Positions 15,917 through 23,853 of a stretch of 36,183 nt of DNA are shown piece by piece. Made by a program: the position numbers and the translations under genes. Positions within the stretch are counted from its first letter, which is position 1, and every line of letters begins with the position of its first letter. The notes below the pieces were generated by a model. It was not told the origin of the DNA. It saw only the letters and a program-made list of their open reading frames with translations, and searched no databases. Origin of the DNA: Streptomyces tailanensis (GTDB lineage: Bacteria; Actinomycetota; Actinomycetes; Streptomycetales; Streptomycetaceae); the NCBI RefSeq assembly GCF_008386495.1, contig NZ_VTHJ01000014.1:163923-200105 (forward strand), in the 5' to 3' direction.

Positions 15917-16561
15917 TCAGCAGTTGGCCAGGTAGCTGGTGAGCGCGCTCTTCTCGGCGGAGTCGACCGAGAGGTCGTAGTAGTACTTCACCTGGACCCA
16001 GGCGCGGACGTACGTGCAGCGGTAGGCCGTGCGCGACGGCATCCACTCGGCCGGGTCCTGGTCGCTCTTCGACTGGTTCACGTTGTCCGTGACGGCGATG
16101 AGCTGCGGGCGGGTCAGGTCGTTGGCGAAGGCCTGACGGGTGGAGCTGCTCCAGCTGTCCGCGCCGGAGTCCCAGGCCTCGGCCAGCGGCACGAGGTGGT
16201 CGATGTCCAGGTCGGAGGCGGCGGTCCAGGTGGCGCCGTCGTACGGGGAGTACCAGCTGCCGCTTGTGGCGGCGCAGGTGGAGCTGGTGACGACGTTCGA
16301 GCCGTCGCGCTTGAGGACTGTCTCGCGGGTGTTGCAGGAGCCGCTGATGGTGATCCAGTGGTTGAACAGGTCCCGGCTGTAGCCGGTGCGGTCCTCGGTC
16401 GCCACGGTGAGGGTGGAGAGGTAGCTGCGGGCGGTGGCGGCGCTCACGGGGGTCGGGAGTGCGGCGGAGGCCGTCGAGCCGTTGAAAAGGCCGACCGAGG
16501 CTATGAGCCCGGTGAGGGCTGCGAGTATGCTGAGCCGTCGACGCGCGTAGAACTTCGACAT
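15917..16561 (-). CDS. Secreted HNH nuclease family protein (DUF1524)
   Basis: 214 aa from ATG 16561, supported by AAGGGAG six bases upstream; the longer open frame to 16711 lacks similarity. Residues 1-34 form a Sec signal peptide (RRR, then LSILAALTGLIASVGLF, cleavage after STASA). The mature enzyme carries DLDIDHLVPLAEAWDSGA, the His-Asp-His-type core of DUF1524/HNH nucleases, and later NVNQSKSDQDPAEW and YRCTYVRAW. Cysteines at several positions suggest disulfides outside the cell. Related secreted Streptomyces proteins are predicted non-specific DNases used in nutrient scavenging or mycelial lysis. No immunity gene is adjacent, as expected for an exported nuclease. Confidence 0.9.
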   Translation of the reverse strand: MSKFYARRRLSILAALTGLIASVGLFNGSTASAALPTPVSAATARSYLSTLTVATEDRTGYSRDLFNHWITISGSCNTRETVLKRDGSNVVTSSTCAATSGSWYSPYDGATWTAASDLDIDHLVPLAEAWDSGADSWSSSTRQAFANDLTRPQLIAVTDNVNQSKSDQDPAEWMPSRTAYRCTYVRAWVQVKYYYDLSVDSAEKSALTSYLANC

Positions 16562-16756
16562 GCGAACTCCCTTGGGGGGTGGGGATGTTGGAGCGGGGTG
16601 CGGCGTTGCGGTTCGTGCGGTGCGTGGGCGAGCGATTGAAGAGTGGCCGCGCCGTGTTACGGGCGCGTGTGTGTTCGGTGAGAAGTTAATGACGCGAACA
16701 TGACACGACAAGGGTTCTGGCGTGGGTTCTGGCGTGACAGGTCGCGTACGATGGGC
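16562..16756. other. Divergent promoter region, HNH gene and riboswitch
   Basis: About 195 bp upstream of both the secreted nuclease and the riboswitch. It must hold both promoters; I cannot fix -10/-35 elements. No open frame here is convincing. Confidence 0.4.
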
Positions 16757-16761
16757 CGCGC

Positions 16762-16868
16762 AGAAGGGGAGTAGCTCTTCGCCGGACCGTCGACATACTG
16801 CTCAGCTCGTCTGAGCCGGCGCCCGGAGGCGGGCCCCGTGACCGGGGTCGGCCAGCGAGACCTTCGGC
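16762..16868 (+). promoter_or_regulatory. yybP-ykoY manganese riboswitch
   Basis: The conserved 5' strand AAGGGGAGTAGC (16764) and 3' strand CCAGCGAGACCTTCGG (to 16867) of yybP-ykoY are both present. Between them are GTCGACATACTGCTC and a GC-rich variable arm (CCCGGAGGCGGG, CCCCGTGACCGGGG). AAGG at 16764 pairs with CCTT at 16861 to close P1. This class binds Mn2+ and turns on Mn exporters. The gene downstream is a TMEM165/GDT1 homologue, a known partner. Confidence 0.92.
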
Positions 16869-16870
16869 AA

Positions 16871-16915
16871 GCAGTGCACATCCGTGCCCTACGGCACGGG
16901 TGACGTGTGTGCTGC
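16871..16915 (+). promoter_or_regulatory. Hairpin after the riboswitch (expression platform)
   Basis: CCGTGCC (16882-16888) pairs with GGCACGG (16893-16899), extended by outer pairing of GCAG (16871) with CTGC (16915). It lies between the aptamer and the coding start, so it may act as the terminator or attenuator controlled by Mn2+. Confidence 0.6.
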
Positions 16916-16986
16916 CGTGCCGAGGTGTCGCGTCGCGTCAGCGGATGATTTCTCTCGGTGGGGCGGCCCCGACCGATTGAGGAACC

Positions 16987-17574
16987 TTGATCAGCTTCAG
17001 TGTCACGGCGCTCGTCTTCGGCGTCGTCTTCCTTGCCGAACTCCCCGACAAGACGGCCCTCGCCGGCCTCGTCCTCGGTACGCGTTACCGCGCCTCGTAC
17101 GTCTTCGCCGGTGTCGCGGCCGCGTTCGCCGTGCATGTGGCGCTGGCGGTGGCGGCGGGCAGTGTCCTCACCTTGCTTCCGCAGCAGATCGTGCATGTGG
17201 TGACGGGGGTGCTGTTCCTGGGTGGCGCGGCGATGCTGCTGATGAAGAGGGGCGGGGACGATGGCGGCGCGGAGATCCGGCGGCCCGAGGACCAGAGCTT
17301 CTGGAAGGTCTCGGGGGTGGGCTTCATGCTCATCCTCGTCGCCGAGTTCGGGGATCTGACCCAGATCATGACGGCCAACCTCGCGGCGCGGTACGACGAT
17401 CCGCTGTCCGTGGGGCTCGGGGCGGTCCTCGCGCTGTGGTCCGTGGCCGGGCTCGGCATCGTCGGGGGCAAGGCGCTGATGAAGAGGGTGCCGCTGGGGC
17501 TCATCACGCGGATCGCCGCGGTGCTGATGCTGGGGCTCGGTGTGTGGAGTCTGTGGGAGGCCGTGACGGGATGA
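16987..17574 (+). CDS. TMEM165/GDT1 family cation (Mn2+) exporter-like protein
   Basis: 195 aa with six predicted membrane helices in two halves. Each half opens with the family's acidic motif: Glu18-Leu-Pro-Asp-Lys-Thr in AELPDKTALAG and Glu120-Phe-Gly-Asp-Leu-Thr in AEFGDLTQIM. These form the cation site in UPF0016/GDT1 proteins, which export Mn2+ or exchange Ca2+/Mn2+ for protons. The start is TTG 16987, with GAGGAA close upstream; the MISFSVTALVFG opening is usual for actinobacterial members. The Mn2+ riboswitch in its leader strongly supports a manganese detoxification role. A charged loop between residues 87 and 104 separates the halves. Confidence 0.92.
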   Translation: MISFSVTALVFGVVFLAELPDKTALAGLVLGTRYRASYVFAGVAAAFAVHVALAVAAGSVLTLLPQQIVHVVTGVLFLGGAAMLLMKRGGDDGGAEIRRPEDQSFWKVSGVGFMLILVAEFGDLTQIMTANLAARYDDPLSVGLGAVLALWSVAGLGIVGGKALMKRVPLGLITRIAAVLMLGLGVWSLWEAVTG

Positions 17575-17597
17575 GGGAGGGGGTGGCGGGGGCCGGA

Positions 17598-17623
17598 TTT
17601 GTTTTGTACCGTAGAGAAACAAA
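17598..17623. promoter_or_regulatory. AT-rich inverted repeat
   Basis: TTTGTTT (17598-17604) and AAACAAA (17617-17623) flank TGTACCGTAGAG in otherwise very GC-rich DNA, 24 bp after the GDT1 stop and 127 bp before the HAD gene. It may be an operator for the phosphatase gene or part of a terminator. Confidence 0.45.
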
Positions 17624-17749
17624 GTGGCTCCCGCCCGCACTCCCTGACCGGCGGGCGGGGCCGCCTTGTCCCTCCGGGGGCGGCTCGATCTTCGGCCCCA
17701 GCCCCGCTTCCCGCACGTCCGCCGCCCGTTCGTACCTTGGAGCCCGCCG

Positions 17750-18421
17750 ATGACGGCCACCACCGTTCTGACCGCCCGCGCCCTCCTGCTGGACATGGAC
17801 GGCACCCTCGTCAACTCGGACGCCGCGGTCGAACGGGTCTGGCGGCGCTGGGCCGAGCGGCACGGGCTCGACGGCGACGACATCATGCAGGTCGTCCACG
17901 GACGCCAGGGATACGCCACGATGGCGGTGCTCCTGCCGGACCGGCCCATGGAGCGGAACCACGCGGACAACGCCCGGATGCTGGCCGAGGAGACGGCCGA
18001 CGTGGAGGGCGTCGTCCCGATCCCCGGCGCCCCGGAGTTCCTCGCCTCCCTCGTCGCGGCCGGTGTGCCACACGCCCTGGTGACCTCCGCGAACGTCCCC
18101 CTGTCCACGGCCCGGATGGCCGCCGCCGGGCTGCCGTTGCCCGAGGTACGCGTCACCGCCGAGTCGGTCGGCGCGAGCAAGCCGGACCCCGAGGGCTTCC
18201 TCAAGGGCGCCGCCGAACTGGGCATCGCCCCCGAGGAGTGCGTCGTCTTCGAGGACTCCGGCGCCGGGATCGAGGCGGGGCGCGCCGCGGGGATGCGGGT
18301 TGTGGGCATCGGGGAGCGGGCGCGGGTGCACGGGCCGGACGTGGTGGTGCGCGACCTTACGTCGGTGCGGGTCGAGGTTGTTGAGGGTGGGCTGCCGGGG
18401 ATTCGGGTGCTGGTCGGTTAG
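17750..18421 (+). CDS. HAD-IA family sugar-phosphatase-like hydrolase
   Basis: 223 aa. All four haloacid dehalogenase motifs are visible. Motif I is LLLDMDGTLVNSD (nucleophile Asp15, acid/base Asp17), motif II is LVTSAN, motif III is the Lys in GASKPDPEGFL, and motif IV is VVFEDSGAGIEAG. The C1-type cap between I and II suits small sugar phosphates, as in phosphoglycolate or hexitol phosphatases and beta-phosphoglucomutase relatives. ATG 17750 has GGAG eight bases upstream. The frame is open to 17666, but without similarity. The gene overlaps by 4 bp the convergent pseudogene ending at 18418. The substrate is not predictable. Confidence 0.92.
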   Translation: MTATTVLTARALLLDMDGTLVNSDAAVERVWRRWAERHGLDGDDIMQVVHGRQGYATMAVLLPDRPMERNHADNARMLAEETADVEGVVPIPGAPEFLASLVAAGVPHALVTSANVPLSTARMAAAGLPLPEVRVTAESVGASKPDPEGFLKGAAELGIAPEECVVFEDSGAGIEAGRAAGMRVVGIGERARVHGPDVVVRDLTSVRVEVVEGGLPGIRVLVG

Positions 18422-18783
18422 CGTCGCCGAGCGTTGCGTTCTGCGGCGGCGTGCCACCAGCCGGGTGGAGATGGGCCGTTGACCTTGGACGTGGGCTGGT
18501 CGGGATGGAGCCCGAGTCGCCATAGCGCGTCGGGGTGGACGCGTATGTCGAACCAGCCCCACCAGTGGCCGTCGGGGCCGATGCCGCAGGCCGGATTCCA
18601 CTGGATCTCATCCGGGGCGAAGGGCATCCAGTCGATGCCGCGGTCGCGCAGTCAAGCGCGGGTGGCTGCCATCGGGTGCGGGCGGCCCGGCAGGTTCTGG
18701 TAGGCCGCGATGGTGATCCACTCGGCGCTGGAGGTGTCCATGGCGTCCATGATGACGGTCGTCCGCGCGGGCGTCATGGCCAT
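18418..18783 (-). pseudogene. Hypothetical gene broken by an in-frame TGA
   Basis: From ATG 18783 the minus frame codes MAMTPARTTVIMDAM, then SAEWITIAAYQNLPGRPHP and MAATRA, followed by TGA. The same frame then continues LRDRGIDWMPFAPDEIQWNP to a Trp/Gly-rich end (DGHWWGWFDIRVHPDALW) and a TAA at 18418. A single CGA-to-TGA change would join both parts into one ~121-aa protein (ATRA-R-LRDRG). The second half alone can start at ATG 18627 (69 aa). I do not recognise the family. It could instead be two small genes, or a sequencing error. Confidence 0.6.
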
Positions 18784-18865
18784 GTGCCGAGGGCGGCGTT
18801 GAGGACGGTGGCCTCGGCCCACACCCCGTGGCGTCGGCCGAGTTGCCGTTTGTTCTGTCGGTGGC

Positions 18866-19201
18866 TCAGCCCTCGGTCTTCGGGCCCGTCTGCTGGATGA
18901 CGTCGAAGGTCCAGACGGTCGAGCCGGAGGCGGCCGGCTTGGGGCGCTCGGCGCCGCCCTCGCCGACCTGGCCCTGGTGGGCCTGCTTCATCGGGCCCTC
19001 CATCCATGCCTGGAAGGCGGCCTCGTCGCGCCAGCGGGTGTAGACGAGGTAGTTGTCGGTGCCGTCGACGGGGCGGAGGAGTTCGAACCACTCGAAGCCG
19101 TCCGAGCTCTCGACCACTCCGGCGCGGGAAGCGAACCGCTTCTCCAGCACCTCGCGCTGTTCGGCGGGGACCGTGAGGACGTTGATCTTGACGATGCTCA
19201 T
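18866..19201 (-). CDS. Antibiotic biosynthesis monooxygenase (ABM) domain protein
   Basis: 111 aa from ATG 19201. A single ferredoxin-like ABM domain fills the protein: VKINVLTVPAEQREVLEKRF, then VVESSDGFEWFELLRPVDG, and NYLVYTRWRDEAAFQAWM. The pattern FEWFELLRP with YTRW and the Asn near residue 7 recalls the IsdG/MhuD-type heme-degrading subgroup, in which Asn, His and Trp are catalytic. The candidate His is in MKQAHQG. Members work as small dimers in the cytoplasm, either cleaving heme or oxidising quinol-type substrates. The assignment between these is open. The tail beyond residue 80 (GGAERPKPAASGST) is flexible. It is isolated between a pseudogene and a 216-bp gap. Confidence 0.85.
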   Translation of the reverse strand: MSIVKINVLTVPAEQREVLEKRFASRAGVVESSDGFEWFELLRPVDGTDNYLVYTRWRDEAAFQAWMEGPMKQAHQGQVGEGGAERPKPAASGSTVWTFDVIQQTGPKTEG

Positions 19202-19417
19202 GGACTCATCCTGCATCACGGCGCATCGCGTGGGGTGCGTTGGGGGGCGGGGCCGTGCCGGTGCGTCTGACCGTCGCTTGGTGCCCTACTGCTCGGGGGT
19301 TGAGGGGCTGGGGTTCTCTGGGCCGCTCTGCGTGACGGGCGTGACGTACCGGCACAGCCCCTTCCGCCGTCTGGCGGCCGTCCCGCCGTCGTGGTGACGG
19401 GGGCCGGCCCCCTCCGG

Positions 19418-20509
19418 TTATGGCTCCTTCGTTTCCGACTCCAGTCGTGCTCTGGTCGCCGGGCCGTAGACGCCCGGCTCGTCCTGGTCCTTTGTGATGC
19501 CTCGGGTTTGCTGGTACGTGCGGACTGCTTCTTCGACCTGGGTGTCGAAGCTCTCGTCGATGTCGCGGTTGTAGATGCCCAACTGGCGCAGGCGGAGCTG
19601 GAGTTCGGTGACCTCGGGGTCGTCGTCGCCCAGGCGGAGCGTCTTGGGGGCCAGGGCCTGGTCGCCCGCGCCCTCCTCCACGCCGGAGGCCGACGCGCGG
19701 CCCGAGGAGTTGTCGCTGGGCGCGCTCTGCGTCGGGGAGGGGGACGTGGACGGCGACGGTGAGGCGGACGTCTGTGAGGGTGACGGGGACGGGCTCTTGG
19801 TGGGGCTCGGCGGCGGAGCGCTGTTCGACGGCGTCGCCGGTGCCCGCGCCTCACCCCCGGGCTCCCCGGAGGGTTCCACCGGGGTCGAGTCCCCGTCGGG
19901 CGAGGTGTCCGGCGCGCTCGCCCGTACGTCGTCCGGGAGTGCGCTGTCCCGCTCGGGGGCGTCGTAGGAGAAGAGCCCGCTCGCCAGTCCGGCGGCGGCC
20001 ATCACGCCCGCGGCGGCGGTGCCTGCCAGGGCGACGACGATGGCCGTACGGCGTCGTCGCCGGCCCCGCGGAGGCCGCGCCGGTGGGGAGTGGGAAGAGC
20101 TGGTCGGACGGGGGCGCTGTCCGTGCCCCTGCACTTGGCCCTGGAAGAGGCGTACGTCGGCCGCGTCCGGCTTCGTCTCGGTCATGGGCGTAGCCATCGG
20201 CATGGCGAGCGTCTGGGCGGCGTGGTCAGGGCGCCCCGTTCCGCTCGCGTCCGGCTCCACGCGGCCCAGCTGAATCGTTAATGCTTCACGTTTCTCGTCG
20301 GCCGCCGGCTCGTCGCCCGGTTTCTCCTCGCCCAGTTCGACATAGGGCCGGATCCGGAGCGGGTCGAAGTCCTCCGCGGCCGCCGCCTCCGCCGTACGGG
20401 CTTCGAGGTGGGCGTCGGAGACGCGGCGGGCGCAGCCGCAGGACGGGGTCCCGTCCGAGGCGCGGGGTGTGCCGCATTCCGGGCATATGTGACTGTTCGG
20501 TTCGCTCAT
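19418..20509 (-). CDS. Zinc-ribbon, single-pass membrane protein with peptidoglycan-binding domain
   Basis: 363 aa with four parts. An N-terminal zinc ribbon (CPECG near residue 9 and CGC near 24) is followed by a cytoplasmic linker to about 150. A positively charged RGRRRRR then leads into one membrane helix at about 153-173 (AIVVALAGTAAAGVMAAAGL). A long Ser/Pro/Thr-rich spacer (about 190-275) follows, and a C-terminal PGBD-type peptidoglycan-binding domain (LRLGDDDPEVTELQLRLRQL, about 292-355). So it links cytoplasm to cell wall. No catalytic domain is present. ATG 20509 is preceded by GGAAGG. It is divergent from the MFS transporter gene, with a 209-bp shared promoter region. The role is unknown; wall anchoring or sensing is inference. 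Confidence 0.85.
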   Translation of the reverse strand: MSEPNSHICPECGTPRASDGTPSCGCARRVSDAHLEARTAEAAAAEDFDPLRIRPYVELGEEKPGDEPAADEKREALTIQLGRVEPDASGTGRPDHAAQTLAMPMATPMTETKPDAADVRLFQGQVQGHGQRPRPTSSSHSPPARPPRGRRRRRTAIVVALAGTAAAGVMAAAGLASGLFSYDAPERDSALPDDVRASAPDTSPDGDSTPVEPSGEPGGEARAPATPSNSAPPPSPTKSPSPSPSQTSASPSPSTSPSPTQSAPSDNSSGRASASGVEEGAGDQALAPKTLRLGDDDPEVTELQLRLRQLGIYNRDIDESFDTQVEEAVRTYQQTRGITKDQDEPGVYGPATRARLESETKEP

Positions 20510-20718
20510 GTGGTCGGTCCTTCCCCGTGAAGGCTCCCGAGTTTATGCAGACGGTCGCCACACAATCTCCCAGGCGCCCCAGGAATTGCAGGTTCCGGTT
20601 TGGTTCGACAGGTCTTCGACAGGCCATAACCGGTCACACCGGCCACGATGGAATGGAAAGCTGAGGAAGAGGACACTGGGGACGCTGTACGCGATCGTCC
20701 GGCCCTCGGGAGGTCTTG

Positions 20719-22833
20719 ATGACCGACGACACCAGCACTGGCGACGACAGCGGCGACACCGGCAACGAAACCCGCACCGGCACCGGCCGTGCCACCCTCC
20801 GCCCACACGCCGCCCCCGCCACCGAGCAGCACGTGCCCGGTGGCGTGATGGTCTCCATCGGGGCCCTTCTCCTGGGCATGCTGCTGGCCGTGCTCGACCA
20901 GACCATCATGTCGACCGCGCTGCCGACGATCGTGAGTGACCTGGGCGGACTCGAACACCTGTCATGGGTCGTGACCGCGTACCTGCTGGCCGCGACGGCG
21001 GCGACGCCGCTGTGGGGCAAACTCGGCGACCAGTACGGCCGGAAGAGGCTGTTCCAGATCGCGATCGTGATTTTTCTCATCGGGTCGGCGCTCTGCGGAA
21101 TGGCGCAGAACATGCCCCAGTTGATCGGCTTCCGGGCGGTTCAGGGCCTCGGCGGCGGCGGGTTGATGGTGCTGTCGATGGCGATCGTCGGCGATCTGGT
21201 CCCGCCCCGTGAACGCGGGCGCTACCAGGGCCTGTTCGGCGCGGTCTTCGGCGCGGCCAGCGTGTTCGGGCCGCTGCTCGGCGGGCTGTTCACCGAGCAT
21301 CTGAGCTGGCGCTGGGTCTTCTACGTCAACCTGCCGGTCGGAGCGGTGGCGTTGCTCGTCATCGCCGCCGTGCTGCGCATCCCGCGCCGGGCCGAACGGC
21401 ACGTCATCGACTACCTCGGCACCTTCCTCATCGCCTCCGTGGCCACCTGTCTGGTCCTGGTCGCCTCCCTCGGCGGCACCACCTGGGCCTGGGACTCGCC
21501 GCAGATCATCGGCCTCGCCGTCCTGGCCGTGCTGCTCGCCGCCGCCTTCGTCGCGGCCGAGCGACGCGCCGCCGAACCCGTACTGCCCCTCAAGCTCTTC
21601 CGGGTCCGCACCTTCACCCTCTCCGCGATCATCAGCTTCGTCATCGGCTTCGCGATGTTCGGCGCCATGACCTACCTGCCGACGTTCCTCCAGGTCGTGC
21701 ACGGAGTGTCGCCGACCATGTCCGGGGTGCACATGATGCCGATGGTGTCCGGGCTGTTGCTGTCCTCGACGGTTTCCGGGCAGATCGTCAGCCGCACCGG
21801 GCGCTGGAAGGTGTTCCCCGTCGCCGGGACCGCCGTCACCACGCTCGGGCTGCTGCTCCTGCACCAGCTCGACGCGGGCAGCGGCGACGGCGAGATGAGC
21901 GCGTACTTCTTCGTCTTCGGCCTGGGCCTCGGCCTCGTCATGCAGGTTCTCGTCCTCATCGTGCAGAACGCCGTCCCGTACGCGGATCTGGGCGTCGCCA
22001 CCTCAGGCGCGACCTTCTTCCGCTCCATCGGCGCCTCGTTCGGCGTGGCCGTCTTCGGCACGGTCTTCGCCGGGCGCCTCGGCGGCAAGCTGTCGGACGC
22101 GCTCGACGGCGCCCCGCTCCCGCCCGGCGTCAGCGTCGACGGGCTCAAGGCGGACCCGCGCGAGATCGCCGAACTGCCCGCCGCGCTCCGGCCGCCCGTC
22201 CTCGACGCGTATGCCTCCGCCATCACCGAGGTCTTCATCTACGCGGCCCCGGTCGCCCTCCTCGGCTTCGTCCTCGCCTGGTTCCTGCGCGAGGACCGGC
22301 TGCGGGGGTCGGTGACAGCGCCGGACGGCACGGAGACGTTCGCCAGCAACCCCGTCGAGCGGTCGTCGTACGACGAGGTGTGCCGGGCGCTGTCCGTGCT
22401 CGGGTCCCGTGAGGGGCGGCGCGAGATCTACCGGACGATCACCGCACGGGCCGGCTACGACCTGCTGCCCGCCGCCAGTTGGCTGCTGCTGCGGATCCGG
22501 CGGTACGGCTGGGCCGAGCCCGGTGTCCTCGCCGAGCGCAGCGCCGTACCGCTGGACGTGATCATGGCCGCGTCCATGCAGGTCGAGGAGCGCCGCCTCG
22601 CCCGCCGCGAGGGCCTCGACCTCGTCCTCACCGACACCGGCCGCGAGACCGCCGACCGGCTCGCCAAGGCCCGTGAGGAGTCCCTCGCCGAGCTGCTCGG
22701 CGACTGGTGGGGCCCCGACCGCCCGACCGACCTGGTCCGCCTGGTCGAGGAACTCAACACCGAACTGTGCGGCTCGGACGCGGAACGGCCGCATGTAGGT
22801 CACGTGAGTGCGGCTACGCCAGGTTCTTCGTGA
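20719..22833 (+). CDS. DHA2-family MFS drug transporter with MarR-like C-terminal domain
   Basis: 704 aa. Residues ~35-515 form a 14-helix EmrB/QacA-type proton antiporter: motif C/D-like GMLLAVLDQTIMSTALPTI, motif A GKLGDQYGRKRLFQ, and HLSWRWVFYVNLPVGA. Beyond the last helix (ALLGFVLAWFLRED) a ~170-residue hydrophilic tail (SSYDEVCRALSVLGSREGRR to LVRLVEELNTELCG) looks like a winged-helix MarR/PadR fold with its recognition region near RSAVPLDVIMAASM and wing LVLTDTGRETADRL. This fusion is known in actinomycetes, and the tail may sense substrate or bind DNA. ATG 20719 follows GGGAGG by five bases. It overlaps the convergent GNAT gene by 20 bp. Confidence 0.92.
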   Translation: MTDDTSTGDDSGDTGNETRTGTGRATLRPHAAPATEQHVPGGVMVSIGALLLGMLLAVLDQTIMSTALPTIVSDLGGLEHLSWVVTAYLLAATAATPLWGKLGDQYGRKRLFQIAIVIFLIGSALCGMAQNMPQLIGFRAVQGLGGGGLMVLSMAIVGDLVPPRERGRYQGLFGAVFGAASVFGPLLGGLFTEHLSWRWVFYVNLPVGAVALLVIAAVLRIPRRAERHVIDYLGTFLIASVATCLVLVASLGGTTWAWDSPQIIGLAVLAVLLAAAFVAAERRAAEPVLPLKLFRVRTFTLSAIISFVIGFAMFGAMTYLPTFLQVVHGVSPTMSGVHMMPMVSGLLLSSTVSGQIVSRTGRWKVFPVAGTAVTTLGLLLLHQLDAGSGDGEMSAYFFVFGLGLGLVMQVLVLIVQNAVPYADLGVATSGATFFRSIGASFGVAVFGTVFAGRLGGKLSDALDGAPLPPGVSVDGLKADPREIAELPAALRPPVLDAYASAITEVFIYAAPVALLGFVLAWFLREDRLRGSVTAPDGTETFASNPVERSSYDEVCRALSVLGSREGRREIYRTITARAGYDLLPAASWLLLRIRRYGWAEPGVLAERSAVPLDVIMAASMQVEERRLARREGLDLVLTDTGRETADRLAKAREESLAELLGDWWGPDRPTDLVRLVEELNTELCGSDAERPHVGHVSAATPGSS

Positions 22834-23335
22834 ACCAGTGTTCGGCGTAGTCGTTGTCGTTGTACGGCTCGGTCTCCTCGTAGCCGAGCCGGGTGTACAG
22901 CGTGCGGGCCTCGACCAGGTCGTTCCGGGTGTCCAGGACGATCCGCCGGGCGCCCAGCGACCGGGCCGCGTCCTCGGCCGCCGTGACGAGCAGCCTGGCA
23001 CCGCCCTTGCCGCGGGCCTCCTTACGCAGGAAGACCCGCTTCAGCTCGGCGGTCGTGGTGTCGTCGTCCATCAGCCGTATCCCCGCCGTACCGACCGGCT
23101 CGCCCCCGTACCGCGCCACCAGCAGCACCCCGCCCGGCGGCGCGAGGTACGCCCCGGTGTCCGCCGCGACCTCGCGCTCCAGCTCATCGGGGTCCGTGAC
23201 ATGTCCCTCGCGCAACAGGTACCAGCGGTCGCTGACCTCGGTGTAGTACGCCCGCCAGAGCGCGGCGGCGACGGGGGAGTCGAAGGGCTCCGGGGCGACG
23301 GTCCAGAGGGTGGTCGTACGGGTCGTGGCGGTCAT
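22814..23335 (-). CDS. GNAT family N-acetyltransferase
   Basis: 173 aa. A single GNAT fold: VLLVARYGGEPVGTAGIRLMD (beta 2-4), then the acetyl-CoA loop VFLRKEARGKGGARLLVTAA (variant Arg/Gly-x-Gly) at about 100-119. IVLDTRNDLVEARTLYTRLGYEETEPY follows, the conserved C-terminal strand and Tyr region. The class transfers acetyl from acetyl-CoA to an amine. Substrates range from amino acids and antibiotics to protein N-termini, and none can be chosen here. The start ATG 23335 lacks an obvious ribosome site. The 3' end overlaps the transporter gene by 20 bp in convergent orientation, so the two transcripts are antisense there. Confidence 0.92.
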   Translation of the reverse strand: MTATTRTTTLWTVAPEPFDSPVAAALWRAYYTEVSDRWYLLREGHVTDPDELEREVAADTGAYLAPPGGVLLVARYGGEPVGTAGIRLMDDDTTTAELKRVFLRKEARGKGGARLLVTAAEDAARSLGARRIVLDTRNDLVEARTLYTRLGYEETEPYNDNDYAEHWFTKNLA

Positions 23336-23380
23336 GCGGCCATTGTCGGGAGCCGGGGCCGGGCGCCCGCAAGCGGTTTA

Positions 23381-23451
23381 GGGGTGTGGTGAAAGTCCCG
23401 TGCGGTGCCCGCGCCCGCCGCGGATGCTGTGCGGGACTTTCACCACACCCC
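23381..23451. terminator. 20-bp perfect inverted repeat
   Basis: Arms GGGGTGTGGTGAAAG... (23381-23400) and their exact complement (23432-23451) enclose a 31-nt GC-rich loop. The right arm abuts the stop codon of the DUF1992 gene, and the left arm lies 45 bp upstream of the GNAT start. It would form a very stable stem, acting as a terminator for DUF1992 and perhaps blocking read-through into the GNAT gene. There is no U tract. Confidence 0.7.
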
Positions 23452-23853
23452 CTAGGACGGGTGACGTTCGCGCCACTCCTGTACGACCGTCTCCACGTCG
23501 TACGGCTTCAGGCCCAGTGGCGGGCCTGGCGGCGGTTTGAACATCATCTCCCGGATCTTCGTGTTGATCTCGGTGATGATTTTGCGGACGACGCGTTCGG
23601 AAGGGGCCGCGGACGCGGCGGCGAGCGCGTCCTCCGCCTCTTTGCGCAGTGCCAGTGTCGGTGGCAGGACGGACATGCCCTCGCGGGCCATCTTCTGTTT
23701 GATCCACCAGAGTTCGTCGTACGTCGTGTCGTCGCCGGTGAGCGGGCGTCCGGCACCGGGGAGGGCCGAGAAGTCGCCGCGCGCCTCCGCGTCGCGGATC
23801 TGTTTGTCGACGAAGGACTCGAAGCTGACACCGGGTGGCTTTCGCTCGGTCAT
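23452..23853 (-). CDS. DUF1992 (DnaJ-homologue C28-like) protein
   Basis: 133 aa from ATG 23853. The block FVDKQIRDAEARGDFSALPG, then GRPL and DELWWIKQKM, is the DUF1992 signature seen in bacterial and human DNAJC28-type proteins, though no J domain is present. PPTLALRKEAEDAL and INTKIREMMFKPPPGPPLG complete the usual length. Cytosolic, function unknown; a chaperone link is only by the family name. A GGAGG stretch lies almost directly against the ATG, so translation may be weak. The frame continues to 23904 but without similarity. The stop codon is followed at once by the long inverted repeat. Confidence 0.88.
   Translation of the reverse strand: MTERKPPGVSFESFVDKQIRDAEARGDFSALPGAGRPLTGDDTTYDELWWIKQKMAREGMSVLPPTLALRKEAEDALAAASAAPSERVVRKIITEINTKIREMMFKPPPGPPLGLKPYDVETVVQEWRERHPS

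Noticed and set aside
16657..18309. 550-codon minus-strand open frame
   Set aside because: Shadow of the GDT1 and HAD genes and of the riboswitch region; low-complexity, no motif.
18774..18865. Short minus frame RRHGVWAEATVLNAALGTWP before the pseudogene
   Set aside because: It has no start of its own that I can support and lies in the gap after the ABM gene. It could be another remnant, but the evidence is too thin.
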